Source of the DNA: Blastobasis lacticolella
Taxonomy: Eukaryota > Arthropoda > Insecta > Lepidoptera > Blastobasidae
Assembly: GCA_905147135.1 (NCBI GenBank)
Contig: LR990050.1
Coordinates: 1,624,501-1,688,500, forward strand
Reading direction: 5' to 3'
DNA: 64,000 bases
Each line of letters opens with the position of its first letter. The stretch's first letter is position 1. This document shows positions 12,373-23,070 of the stretch, piece after piece. Both the position numbers and the translations under genes were made by a program. The notes below the pieces were generated by a model. The model ran no database searches. It was not told the DNA's origin and was given only the letters and a program-made list of their open reading frames with translations.

Positions 12373-13640
12373 TATAAAGTCTAAAGTTTGAGAAAGAAAT
12401 TCCCTGAGTCATAAATACATATCATACAATTAATAGGACATACTCACGGACATTAATTGCGTCCCAACTCGATGGGCTTTCATACCTACCATTTAATTTT
12501 TACCTAATAATTAAGTTACCTATAATTAAGCGCGGACATTACGACCGTCGCTAGCGGCGTCGGTAAAAAGTATTTCAATTGTTTCCTAATGAATATGAAA
12601 TGAATTAAGAACTTGGCGCTGGGACCGCGGCGGTTTTTAGTGGTTTGTTTTGGCCATTAGCGTGACTTGGGACAGTTATCTCTTCGATTTCAATATTGAG
12701 TATGTAGAGAGAAATAATTACGGAATATCTGTTTGATCTTTTAAAGGAAAAAATACGGTGCTTTGTATGTTTATGGTAAAACAGACATATCATCAAAGAT
12801 TATCAACAGATTTTTTAAAATTAAAAGTATGTTTATTTGAAACGTTTCCTATGGTTTCTGGTAGTTGTAAAAGTTTCAAAGTTTTCAATAATTGTGTGCA
12901 GGCATGTGTGTGTGTTGGCACATATGTTATGTGATTCGTGATTCTAGATGTTTATAGATTCGTGCCGAGACCTATCTGTAAAACGCAATTGATTTTCGTA
13001 TCACATAACATCCTTTTGTTCTTTTGTTTGTTCTCTCAAATCTCACAAAATTCATATCCAAAAGGACGACACCGCCGATCGCATAGCAAAGATATTGCGT
13101 AACCCTAAATTACAGTTTATATTTTAATAACACTCACCACAATATAGCTTAAACAGAAAGCCTAATATGTTACACGATTTTCTCTCCACGCAACACCGCG
13201 CACACTTTAAGGTAAGTCTATTGATACTCAATTTAGGGCTCGCAACTACCTTATAACGGGTTCAAAGGATAATTAACCGAATTTCACGGCTGACATTCTA
13301 AATCGCGAATACTTAATAGAGTACGCGTAGTCGCCCACTTATTTGGAAGTGCGGGCCGGTGTGAACAGCGCTTTACTTACCTGAAAAGAGAAGATTAAAG
13401 TAAGTTCAATTAACCTTAACTAAAATACAGGTGCCCCTTTAAAGATGATGTTGTTTATGTTACCTACATATTCTTTAATAGGCTGCTTTCGTGTATAGGT
13501 AGGTTACCATTAATTGATGGACGTACAATATGTTTGCTATATTTTGATTGTAATTTAAAGTCTGTGAAATGTCATTAAAAGTATAGCATATCAAAATAGT
13601 CATGTAGCAAAAATTAACTGTCATAATGAAATAAAATAAA
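12373..13640. other. Unique DNA, no supported gene
   Basis: Mostly AT-rich. 13080-13400 has intermediate GC content and CpGs but no open frame with a recognisable motif. Confidence 0.35.
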
Positions 13641-13675
13641 AATTTACTTAGAAACTAAGTGTAGCATATTCAGTT

Positions 13676-13728
13676 GCCCGGGTACTACGCCGTAGCTCAT
13701 CAGCTACGCTGTAGCAATATGCTACGGA
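13676..13728. repeat. GCTACG-rich imperfect hairpin
   Basis: 'ctacgccgtagct' and 'agctacgctgtag' form an imperfect hairpin (two mismatches) followed by 'atgctacgg'. Repeated GTAGC/GCTAC words suggest the core of a short inverted-repeat element. Confidence 0.35.
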
Positions 13729-13759
13729 AAGATACGCCGGAATACTACTCGGCTCTTTA

Positions 13760-13909
13760 AATTTTTTATTTTATTTATTTAAGTTAGACATAACAACAAA
13801 TATGACAAATCAATTAGTTCAGGCACTTAAATCTACAAAAGATTTGTAATGTGCCAAGCCTGTGTGTCAAATCATTCAATCAAATAATTTTAGTTCAGTT
13901 TGGGTTGTA
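13760..13909 (-). repeat. LINE/SINE 3' tail, reverse strand, and start of repeat R
   Basis: An AATAAA-rich tail in reverse orientation (ttttattttatttatttaag). From about 13880, text 'cagtttgggttgtacaac' matches the end of repeat R at 51.7 kb in inverse orientation. Confidence 0.4.
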
Positions 13910-13923
13910 CAACACTTATGAAT
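13910..13923. repeat. Target-site duplication, left copy
   Basis: CAACACTTATGAAT is repeated exactly at 14180-14193 and brackets retroposon D. Both copies belong to repeat R, so D landed inside R. Confidence 0.75.
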
Positions 13924-14179
13924 CATCATCACAGCCCATAACAATCCACTGCAGGACTTAAGGGCTCTCCCACGAAAGGGAAGGTTATTGCCATAATCTC
14001 CACGCTTGGCAGGCGGGTTGGAGATTGCAGTGTTGTAAATATAACAATGGAAAACGCTGCTGCCCATTTTCCAGCCTACGGAGACTTTAAGATCTTTTGC
14101 CTCGAAAACATTAGTCGCCTTGTACGACCCACGAGTGCAAGGGGTTGGTGCTAATCTACTCTGCCGGACACCACACGGC
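13924..14179 (-). mobile_element. Retroposon D, complete insertion
   Basis: A 256-bp insertion flanked by a 14-bp direct repeat. On the minus strand it begins 'gccgtgtggtgtccggcag' and ends with a GATGATGATT tail after 'ggattgttatgggctg'. Another near-complete copy lies at 58417-58640 (plus) with the same start and tail. It has no coding capacity, and the GAT-type tail resembles that of RTE copies at 23.3 kb, so mobilisation by RTE is plausible. Confidence 0.65.
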
Positions 14180-14193
14180 CAACACTTATGAAT

Positions 14194-14440
14194 GTCAATA
14201 TACAATTAATATAAATACAATGGCATCGTCGACCCAAGTTAGTCACTTGACTGGTATATGCGAAAAAAAATTACTCCTAGTGGAGACTGGAACGTACTAG
14301 GTATGTCAAGTGGTCATTGGCCAGTGTGACCCGACTGTGGTTCTGTCACTGTCCAACGTCACTTTGACGTCTTTGACTTACTGGATCAACGCGCCACCGC
14401 GCACGTGCGTGCTCTAATACAAATAAACAATACACGTGAC
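14194..14440 (-). repeat. Repeat R, distal part
   Basis: Shares about 200 bp with 51440-51670 in opposite orientation: 'ggcatcgtcgac', 'cagtcaagtgac', 'cggtggcgcgttgac', 'aagtgacgttggacagtgac'. The two copies make a 37-kb-separated inverted pair. Confidence 0.6.
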
Positions 14441-15280
14441 ACAGGGTACCGATTCTGGTGTGCAATGCAGTTGTTATTATGTTGCAATGTACCTGTGATG
14501 TCACTATAACTACGTCAAGGTATCGAGTCAGTCCCAGCATCATCCCATTTAAATTGCAGTTAAATCATTGTTCGACCTTTGACACGTTTTCGTTGACAGA
14601 ATTCAGTTTGACAACTAAGAAAGAGAAATGCAACTTAGTAATTTATTTATTCTAGCGCCAACAGCTGTATAAAACCATAATGCAACTAAAGTACCAGAAA
14701 ACAAATTGTGAAAATGTTTGAACTCATGAAAGTTGCAACTCAACATCTGTCATTTGAATAACAATCACACGTTTGATATGCGATCCAATTGTAATGTTTC
14801 TGCAACTGAGATGATTTCCGTACCAGAATCGAAGCCCAGAGCTCAATACTCTGTACACTATTGAGTCGCATGTCGCTGTTTATCGTATTTTTGAATCGTA
14901 CGACTTCAGTGTTACCTTTATTTAACTACCAATATAGAATTTATTAAATTTTACGTAGAACATCTTTGAAATCGGTTATCGAAACAAAACAGGGCTACCA
15001 AAGTTTGTTGTTTCAAAATCACAGTGAATAGAAATGTGTTGTTGACAGCAACTAATTTAACTTTGACTTGGACCTTGTTACTAAACTTGGACAATCTATT
15101 CTTTGAAATCTGTGAATTTGACCTTTATTCTATCACTCGTCTAAATCGTTCGCCCCGCCCATTACATGACGACTGATCTAAAACATAGCAATCGTTCTTA
15201 TCGTAAATTTCAGTGTCCAATGAAATTTATTTGAAGTCGAGCGATGAAGAAATCGCAGCCCATATCATGCTTGTTCTGTA
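14441..15280. other. Unique DNA
   Basis: No supported gene. Short open frames only. Confidence 0.35.
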
Positions 15281-15461
15281 ACTTGCTCTAAGGTGCTACA
15301 AATGTATAGATTATTATATCTCTTCGTCATTCATAATTTATCTATTTTTGTTAAGAAAAAACTATCGGAACACTTGCTCTAAGGTACTACAAATATATAG
15401 CGTATTACATCCTTTCTTCATTAATCATTTCTCTACTTTCGCTAAGGAAAAAACTATCGCA
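15281..15461. repeat. Tandem duplication of a 91-bp unit
   Basis: Copy 1 starts at 15281 and copy 2 at 15372. Both begin ACTTGCTCTAAGGT and end AAAAAACTATCG. They differ at many positions in the middle, so the duplication is not recent. Confidence 0.7.
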
Positions 15462-16035
15462 GTTGGTTAATAACACAATTCCCGCGCCTAACATTTAGGC
15501 GCAAGGAAATCTGACCTTTCTCGGCCACTGGTGTGAAATGGTAACCAAAACAAACGTGCGTCCGTCCCAACGGCAACATACGTGTTAATCGGATTCCGTC
15601 CCCCCTTCCCCCAGCCACCCCCGCGGCCCCCGCCCCTTCTAACCCCACAAAGGTCAAGAATAACAAAAGAGGCCTTGTTATTGGCATTTCGATAAATCCA
15701 TGAAAATTGCCAAATTACCACTAAAGTTTCCTTCTTCTATAGATCGCAGTGTAATTCTAAGGAACGCAAAAGTGAAGGAATAATATAAATCAGCAGATGA
15801 GAAAATACGACTACAACGTCTGAAGAGAAAGAATTGGCGAACTTTTTTAAAGTTTTATTTAAACTACAGCGGAGGCAAGCCGCGTTTTTCCGAAAGGAAA
15901 ACTACGGTTATATTTTACAAAAGCATTTTCTTTTCGTAAAATATTCTTTGAGTATTTTATTGTTTTCTTGACAAATGAAATTCTTTCTTGGCTTTCTTTT
16001 GAAACGTAGCTCCACCTTCTATTGAGCAAAATGTG
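15462..16035. other. Unique DNA with a C-rich patch
   Basis: 15598-15645 is very C-rich (cccccttcccccagccaccc). Minus-strand frames through it read as low-complexity G/A/R runs and are not credible proteins. Confidence 0.35.
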
Positions 16036-16502
16036 CCAAGTGCAAAATGAAGCCACCTTTCCGAATTGCAAACTCATGTCTTGTGGAATCAGTTATCCAA
16101 AGCGATTCGTCACTCCAAGTCACTCAACTCCTTTAAGGCAAAGTTGCGCACGCATCTACTCTCGGCTGGCATATGAATTTTGATGTCCTTAATTGGCAAT
16201 TTTTTATTTTATTTAGTTTATGTAGGTGTATTGTCTATATATATTTTAGTTTTGTTATAATATGTGTATTTTTGCATGTAAGTGTATATTTTTACTTTCC
16301 ATATCCATCCATCTTTATAAGTCCATGTTGTTGACTTGCCTGTGTATCAAGCGGTTCTTTACACAAAGGTTGCCTGGTAGAGATCGCTTACAGCGATAAG
16401 GCCGCCTTTGCCCACAACTAGTTATGGTTTTTTGTCGGAACTTTTTAATGTAATTATTCTTGTGTGAGCAATAAAGAATTTATCTATCTATCTATCTATC
16501 TA
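16036..16502 (+). pseudogene. 5'-truncated LINE: end of ORF2, 3'UTR, hairpin and (TATC)n tail
   Basis: From about 16080 one frame reads LWNQLSKAIR, then FKAKLRTHLLSAGI and a stop at about 16175. This is the W-N-x-L-(P/S) plus F-K-x-x-L pattern found at the C-terminus of jockey/CR1-type ORF2 proteins. The 3'UTR follows, then the family-K module 'ggttgcctggtagagatcg' with stem ATCGCT/AGCGAT and 3-nt loop (about 16383-16398), AATAAAGAATT and about six TATC repeats. It is nearly identical over its last 90 bp to 36527-36613. Confidence 0.65.
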
Positions 16503-16544
16503 TTTTGTACCGAACTATAATACTAGATTTCATTTATTTATTTA

Positions 16545-16960
16545 GTAGTGGACCCGGCGCGACTTTGTTCGCGTACACCTACTTCACCCGTACCTACCCT
16601 TTTATTCTTGCTTAGGAACTTTACTCTTGATTTACTCAATCTCTTGTTGAAAACTGCATTAAAATCCCTTGCGTAGTTTAAAAGATCTAAGCGTTTTTCG
16701 CTCGTACGATTCGGATGTGGAATGAGCTCCCAGCCACAGTGTTTCCTTTGGACTATGACATGGGATCGTTCAAGAGGTATATTAGAGGTCTCTTCAGAGG
16801 CGGGCAACGCATTGGTGACTCCCCTGGTGTTGCTCATGTCGATAGGCGGCGGTGACCACTTTCCATCAGGTGGCCCGCATGCCTGTTTGTCTGCCGGATA
16901 ACATAAAAAAAAATACATAGTTACCGACGGCGGGAAGCGACTTTGTTACATACTATTTTA
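16545..16960 (-). mobile_element. Helitron-like element H, interrupted by LINE-A
   Basis: 'gtggacccggcgcgacttt' at the left, 'cattaaaatcccttgcgtag' before the interruption and 'gacggcgggaagcgactttg' after it match the uninterrupted copy at 35811-35968. LINE-A text occupies about 16691-16912 between them. Confidence 0.55.
16691..16912 (+). mobile_element. LINE-A 3' end (truncated), nested in H
   Basis: It starts near 'cgattcggatgtggaatgag' (frame FRMWNELPA, the ORF2 C-terminal W-N-x-L-P motif), then 'gaggcgggcaacgcattg', 'aggcggcggtgaccacttt', 'aggtggcccgcatgcctgt' and an A8 tail. Other copies are near 18961, 22028, 53921 and 56735. The reverse-strand open frame over this region is a shadow. 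Confidence 0.6.
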
Positions 16961-17214
16961 GATTTATATTAGCCTGAATCATCCTACTGCTGGGCAAAGG
17001 TCAGCATGAGACTTTCAAACTAGATTATATTACAATTTTGGCTCCCAAAAAATTAAACAGTAACTTCCTGTGGCCTTCAAGCGAGTAAATCATTGTAACT
17101 CCAGTTCGCAATATTAATTATGCCAATGGAGTTTTACGGTGTAACCAAAAATGCCGAAAATGTTGTGCGCCCCGTAGTTATTTTTAAGTTAATAAAATTC
17201 TTTTGTACATGCTA

Positions 17215-17675
17215 CGAGAGAAGCCGTCCTCTTTAAAATAATATGAAAAGGTATAGTTAAGGTTTGTAAGTTTGTTTGTTGGGGGTAATCTCCGTAACTA
17301 CTGAACCGATTTCGAAAATTCATTTCCTAATAGGAAGCTACATTACTCAAATACAAATACAAATTCATAGCAACGAGTTACACGTCAAAGTAAAGTTGGA
17401 AGTTGGTACTAAATATTACCTACTTTAAAAAAAAGTACACACATTTAATTGTAATTAACTATGCCAATACCGTAAAAATAATTAACTCATTGATAAAAAT
17501 AATAAAATGACATTATTTTTAAATTAATTAATCAAATGTCCTAATCGATAAAATTGTCAAAAATACACACTGAGTAAGAAAGGCTAATTTTCTACCCGAA
17601 AAACTAGGGTCCCCCGAAAAAGTTGGACGTTTTTAGAGATTCTAACAGCGCGCGGGTGAAAACCGCGAGAGACTG
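17215..17675 (+). mobile_element. Helitron-like remnant
   Basis: The left part has 'gtaatctccgtaactactga' and 'accgatttcgaaaattc' as in the 53.1-kb copy. The right end has 'gcgcgcgggtgaaaaccgcg', the hairpin-like 3' module also seen at 23.43 kb. The middle (17350-17590) is AT-rich and unlike other copies. Terminal CTAG is not preserved. Confidence 0.45.
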
Positions 17676-18936
17676 CCATTCATTTATAAGTGATAGTGTT
17701 TGAGGTGTTCACATCCATATTCAAAACACGAACAGCTTTCGGATCCTGTCCCTTAAAACAATAGTGTAAGGATCGCTGATGCAAATAGAGGGACGATAAG
17801 CTGGTAATATAAGCCAGCTTGTAACATAAACCGGCATAAGCTGGTACCTTCAAACAGTGTAAGCCGATTTTCACTCGTCCTCTTCTGTACCTACCTAAAT
17901 AACTATGCGGTATAGAAGTGTATTATTAATGAATGTGAAGTGTCTTTGCAGTGTAATATAACATTTATTTAGTTCCAGACAAAATATTTTGAAAGACATT
18001 AAGAAAGTAAGAAATAAATTATAAACACTACCGCATTACTAAAATATTACATATTTAAAAATTCATCCACACCGCTGTCCCTCATAATGGGGCTCAGAAA
18101 GCTAGCTGCATTGCCTCGTTGCATAGTAATGCTTATCCTCTGTCCGTGGAACGCGAGGCAGTCGTGTTATTATTGTAGCAAATATTTATTACTTAAGTAA
18201 TAAGGTAAAAGGGTTCTGGTAAGTATTTTGTTAACAACTATAATAGAAACATAATTATCCATTGTTATTATACAGTTTATATAAACTCAAAACCTATTGT
18301 AAAAAGTTACGCAAATAAAAAATAAATTTACATATAAAACAAACTAAATCGCTATCTGTCTTTATAAAGACTTCGATTGGAATCAGGATTTCAAAGAGCA
18401 AGAGCAATGGCCAGAGCAAGCTGGTGGCCTATTCCCCTTCTGTTGAAAAAGGCATGAAGCATTAAACATGTTGAAATATTTCTAAATATTACGAGAAACA
18501 CCAACAACAATAAATACTAAATATCACATCAAATATTTATTACACTGTTCTCCCAACTATTCCACAACTGAATAACTCTAAGCACTCACCGAAATTATTG
18601 GTAAACTATGCAAATAAAACAATAGTCCACAAGTGGATAAATCCCTTAGTAAATGTAAGCCGCTTTTATCCGGGTCTGAACCGGGCGATCCTCCGCAAAC
18701 ACGGATCGAACCGGTAACTCCGGTATCATTCGACCGGACTCTGAATTTATAGAGGACTATAACGTAAGAATTGGTGATATTTTGATAAAGAGAGGTCAGT
18801 TCAAAAGTATCCGACAAGCAGGTATGAAAAGGTTGATGAATGCCGACGAAGTGAAAGAGGTTTATGAGGGCCATAGTAAATAGGAAAGTCCGATTAAGTT
18901 TAGATAATTATACTGAAATAGTTTCTGAACTTGTGA
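17676..18936. other. AT-rich unique DNA
   Basis: No supported gene. 18690-18706 (acggatcgaaccggtaac) contains a reverse B-box-like string, but I could not fold a tRNA around it. Confidence 0.35.
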
Positions 18937-18960
18937 ACCGATTATAATGAAACAAACTTT

Positions 18961-19162
18961 TCGGATGCGGAATGAGCTCCCAGCCGCAGTGTTTCTTTTA
19001 GTTGTCATAGTACATGGGATATTCAACAGTTATATTAGAGGTCTCTTCAGAGGCGGGCAACGCATTAGTAGCGCCCCTGGTGTTGCTGATATCCATAGGC
19101 GGCGGAGACCACTTTCAAGCAGGTGGCCCGCTTGCTTGTTTGTCTGCCGTATAACACAAAAG
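18961..19162 (+). mobile_element. LINE-A 3' end
   Basis: Reads FRMRNELPA in frame, then IRGLFRGGQRISSAPGVAD, and continues with 'aggcggcggagaccacttt' and 'gtggcccgcttgcttgt'. The W of W-N-x-L-P is lost. Same family as 16691-16912. Confidence 0.6.
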
Positions 19163-20119
19163 AGCGCGCTATTGCTTTATAGCATTATTATCAATAGCGC
19201 CATGGTTTTGCCACTTCTCACCCGCCACTAAGACAGTCCCTGCAGCTTACGGACGGCCTTATCCTAAGAGGGTGTTGAATAATTCACCGGGCCGTTTGTT
19301 GAATGGAGCGACTATCGCTTAGCCCATTCAGAAGTCGGTGCGAGTGTCATAGCCAAGCAACTGAGGGTATGGGTTATTTTGAGTTTAAATTAATTTAATT
19401 TGTTTTATTTGTTATTTTGCTGTAAATGCGGTGTGTAGGTACTTGATATTCTTAAGTAGTTAGTTAGTATCTAGGGATTACCAGATGCCGAGTATTTGAC
19501 GGGGTTACCCTGTTATTCAGGCTATGAAAATACAGAAACCCATAATTGCGGAAATAAAATACGGGGTAAAAACAATATTATGTAGATAAAACAATGCCGT
19601 TTAATTGTCTTCCGTAAAAAAATAAGTATTTTATATTAAATCAAGAAGTAACAGGAGACAAACAGCCACAAACACACATAAAGCCATGTCAATTGGCATT
19701 CAAAATGGAGGACAGCTATCGCAACAATATAGAAAATGATTTTGTGTCAAAATTGTTACAAATACAAACATGACATACTCGTGCAGAAATCGTGTACGTC
19801 TGTATGCGCTCTAACACAGGTGTGGTCTCTCTGCCATGCTTTTTATAAAAAGGATCTTCACACTGTATCTACCTAAAAATAATATTACGTTTATTTCAGG
19901 CATTACAGTACAACTTTCCTCCATAAATAGACAAAGATTAGATATGTAAGGAACATCATTCAAGTCGACCTCTTCAACAAACGGAGCCTGAAAGCGTCTC
20001 CCATTCGAGAATTAATTCGTTAAGAAAGTTACGTGCAGACAATGTGTTTGAGAACAATGCCCTAACTCTTGAATAGAGCATAGCGAGCCTCGTAAACAAA
20101 TAAGCTTTGTATTGAAAGC
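19163..20119. other. Unique DNA
   Basis: 19210-19380 has intermediate GC content and unique text. The rest is AT-rich. No gene is supported. Confidence 0.35.
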
Positions 20120-20627
20120 CTCTTACATAGGGTTACCAGACGTCAGGATTCGTCCTGATTCTTCCTGGTCCTTAATAATATTATGTCAGAATTGGTTTTG
20201 GTTTTCCGGCTCTACTTGGAAAATCTTAGCATTTTCGGAGAGTTATTATAATACAATCAACCTAAGGAATACGGTTTTATTTATTTTTCTTTTTTTATTT
20301 GATAATCAAATACACAGGCGCAGCGCAAATAAAACGAAACATATTTTCTATTTCTAAGCATTTTTAGGTTAGAACCAAGAACCTTTTAATATGTAATATT
20401 TTAGTATTTGTGTTTATTATTGAATTCTTACCATTTAGGTCTTTGTAAATATTTTGTCTGTAACTAATCAAATTTTCTATTACTAACAGAATTTTATTTT
20501 ACTTGCAATGCGTTGTTGTAATTACTCGCAACGGTGTGGGCGCTCTCAGCATAAAGTCACTTCGACGTGGTAATCAGGTTTTTTGTCAGAATTTTATATT
20601 AAACCATCTGGTAACCCTACTCTTACA
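20120..20627. mobile_element. Complete non-autonomous hAT-like element with 8-bp TSD
   Basis: The element proper is 20128-20619 (492 bp). It begins TAGGGTTACCAGA and ends TCTGGTAACCCTA, a perfect 13-bp terminal inverted repeat. It is flanked by CTCTTACA at 20120-20127 and 20620-20627, an exact 8-bp target duplication, which is the hAT signature. It has no transposase, and the open frames at 20112-20357 and 20503-20724 are incidental. An autonomous partner must supply transposase. Confidence 0.8.
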
Positions 20628-20861
20628 TCATAACGTTTGGGCATTCGCACGAAATCGGCCAACAATGGCCCAGAAACAAGGTTATTTAGTGATTTGTTAT
20701 TTACCGTCTCCTGATCGAGACTAATCTTTGTGATCAGCGGATAAAAGCCCAGGTGATCCGAAGGAATGGATTTTATTCACGTGGTACTAACGTATTCGAA
20801 TTCGATTATCGGATTTGTTCATTTTCATAAAATAGAAGATAGATAGGTAGAAGGAAGAGCG

Positions 20862-21185
20862 TCGATGGACTAGTGATAACGGTATCCGACTCACAATGCG
20901 AGAGGTACTGGGTTCGAATCTCACCGCCGCCATGTATATCTTTCTTACGCTCTTTACTAAGTTAAGTACATTAATTGAATACTAACTGGTGCCCTTAAGG
21001 TGAGGGAAAACATTGTGATGAAACCAGCACATTCAGGCGACTGAACGTGTAACCATGATCCAATCTAGTCAGGTTCCCCTAATCTCCAGGTAATTGCTTG
21101 ATCTGCCAAATCCTGGCTCATGGTCAAGACGGAAGCCGGGCCCCAATGCTCGAGAGCACAACCGGGACATTAACGACAAGCTAAT
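20862..21185 (+). mobile_element. SINE-E, near-complete copy
   Basis: The tRNA-derived head has a plausible A box (tggactagtgat) and a B box GGTTCGAATCT about 35 bp later, followed by 'cgccgccatgta'. The body has 'cattgtgatgaaaccagcac', 'taaccatgatccaatct', 'tgatctgccaaatcctgg' and 'acaaccgggacattaacgac'. This is the best reference copy for the family in the window. Confidence 0.75.
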
Positions 21186-21225
21186 TATATCTTTTTTAAT
21201 AGAAAGTTACACTAACACCGAATAT

Positions 21226-21430
21226 CATGGGGTGGACCAGTGCTGCCGTGTACCAATGTCTCCTTCCTGAGTTACTAACCGATGCTCTTACGGTAATGGA
21301 AACATCGTGATAAAACCTGAACTCTCTGAACTCTGATCAGGGCCACGAAGGGCAAATGACAATCGCTCCACTGTAATTACCTTATCTGCCAAATCCTGGA
21401 TCATGGTCAAGGTGGTCCTAGATCCATTAA
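21226..21430 (+). mobile_element. SINE-E, degraded second copy
   Basis: 'ctaaccgatgctcttacggt', 'catcgtgataaaacctg', 'atctgccaaatcctggatca' and 'tggtcaaggtgg' align to the adjacent copy. The B-box head is lost. Two SINE-E copies in tandem orientation lie within 600 bp. Confidence 0.65.
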
Positions 21431-21744
21431 ATTATTCGATTTCTATTTCCAAATGACTGGAGTACGCGTGCCTAATGAAACTGTAAGATGATAATGACGT
21501 TATTCCATTGTCATTCCATTTTGATTAGCCGTGGGCCCTCAGGCCAGGGAAGGGACCGCGGAAGGCATGGCCCCAGGGACCCGCTGAGATTAGAAAGGCT
21601 TGTTAGGCCTCGGGCGAGATGCTCCTAAATTGATGGATGTTTATTTCTTTCCGAAATTATGTTCTGGTTCTTGTTTTTCCTTACGGTTTTTGTATAAAAT
21701 TACGTTAGAGGTTATTTATATTAAAAAGGTTGTCTAGAATAAAA
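21431..21744. other. Unique DNA with GC-rich patch
   Basis: 21530-21625 is GC-rich and carries no recognisable element or frame. Confidence 0.3.
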
Positions 21745-21872
21745 AAAGATGTATGAAGAGTGTTGTGGATATTTACGAGGCTAGGGAGTTGTGTCAGGAT
21801 AGAGCGAAGCGGCGGTCAATAGTCTCTGCTTACCCCACCTAAGGGACAGAGGCGTGAGCTTTATGTATGTAT
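21745..21872 (+). pseudogene. RTE-like LINE C-terminal fragment with (ATGT)n tail
   Basis: A frame contains QDRAKRRSIVSAYPT, the A-x-DR-x-K/x-W-R motif that ends RTE-type ORFs, followed by 'gggacagaggcgtgagct' and TATGTATGTATGT. It is short and out of frame with any larger ORF. Confidence 0.5.
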
Positions 21873-22027
21873 GTCTAGTTTGTAGTGCTTCTTGGGCTTT
21901 TAGGTACTACTATGGTGTGTGGTCGGCTGAATACAAGCTTGTCTATCTTTTCATTTTGCAGATTGAGGATCTGTCCTCACTACGTAGACCCTCTGCTGGT
22001 GCCCATGCGAAGGTTCGAAGGTAGTTT

Positions 22028-22238
22028 CCTCGCTTTCGGATGTGGTATGAGCTCTCAGCCACATTGTTTCCTTAGGACTGTCACCTATGACATGGGATCG
22101 TTCAAGAAGTCTCTAAGAGGTCATTTTAGAGGTCCGCAACACGTTATTGATAACCCTGGTGTTGCTGATGTCCTAGGCGGCGGTAACCTCTTTAAATCAG
22201 GTGGCACGCTTGCCTGTTGTCTGAGGTACAATATAAAA
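22028..22238 (+). mobile_element. LINE-A 3' end
   Basis: One frame reads PRFRMWYELSATLFP then a stop, and the continuing 3' text has 'ccctggtgttgctgatgtcc' and 'aggcggcggtaacctcttt'. The open frame 21885-22331 runs through in another phase and is not a gene. Confidence 0.55.
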
Positions 22239-22756
22239 ATATATAATTTATTGACAGTTCCATTAGGTACGAATTATAACAATTTCAAAGAACACAACCT
22301 TAGTCTGCACTTTGTAAGAAGTGTATACTAAACTAACAAAAATGACCCGGAAATATGTGAAATCGTAGTTTAACTTGTACAAGTACGTTCTCAATTCGTC
22401 ATGCAGTTACACGTGTATTACATGGTATCTCATAAAATCTACCTATAGCTATATAGCTCTGTACATGCCATGATATATCGATAGATGATATCCTGAAAGC
22501 ACTGCTCCCATGCCACAAGCCATACCTTACGCTTAGCCACAGACTTAAGCCGCTACTTATCTATGCGGCAAGTCTAAACTAATATTTTTATGATGCAAAA
22601 AAATTGATCCTATGTAAGTTTGATTGTAATGTTATAAGTTACATAAGCGATTTCAAAAGTTCTGTCACCTATCGATAGCTACATTATCAGCGCGTAACAT
22701 AGTTTACTTTTGATCTCGAAAAAATAATAGGATATAGGTATAGTTCACTGTTTAGA

Positions 22757-22876
22757 TAGATAGATACACTCTTTATTGCAGACAAAATTACAAAAAAGGT
22801 AAATTTACCAGGTTTTTCAAACATTGTGGGCAAAGGCGGCCTTCTCGCTACAAGCGATCTCTTTCAGGCATCCCTT
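22757..22876 (-). mobile_element. LINE 3' end, family K, copy with (TATC)n tail
   Basis: On the minus strand it reads 'gggatgcctgaaagagatcg', the hairpin ATCGCT-TGT-AGCGA, 'gaaggccgcctttgcccaca', and later CAATAAAGAG and TATCTATCTATC. It lacks ORF2. Confidence 0.6.
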
Positions 22877-23070
22877 GTCTAGAAAGAGAAAGAGATAAAC
22901 TTGAGTCTGACAAATAATAAACGCAACAAAAATATCATTAATATGCCAATGTGAATACTATCATTTTCATCATCTTGGCGTTATGTCCCAGTTGCGCCCC
23001 CGTGCGGCATGCGAGGGCCCAGGGTCCGCCAAATAAATACTATATTATAAGCTAAAAGTTATACACCTAC
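22877..23070. other. Short unique stretch
   Basis: No element recognised. It contains a CpG-rich patch at about 22985-23030. Confidence 0.3.

Noticed and set aside
15590..15690. Glycine/alanine-rich minus-strand protein
   Set aside because: Low-complexity product of a C-rich tract, open in two overlapping frames.
20890..20935. Functional tRNA gene from B box GGTTCGAATCT
   Set aside because: It belongs to the head of SINE-E. No complete cloverleaf could be drawn and the same head recurs at 23.7 and 26.7 kb with a shared body.
21885..22331. 148-codon open frame as a gene
   Set aside because: It runs through a LINE-A 3' end in the wrong phase. The element's own frame (RMWYELSATLFP) is the meaningful one.
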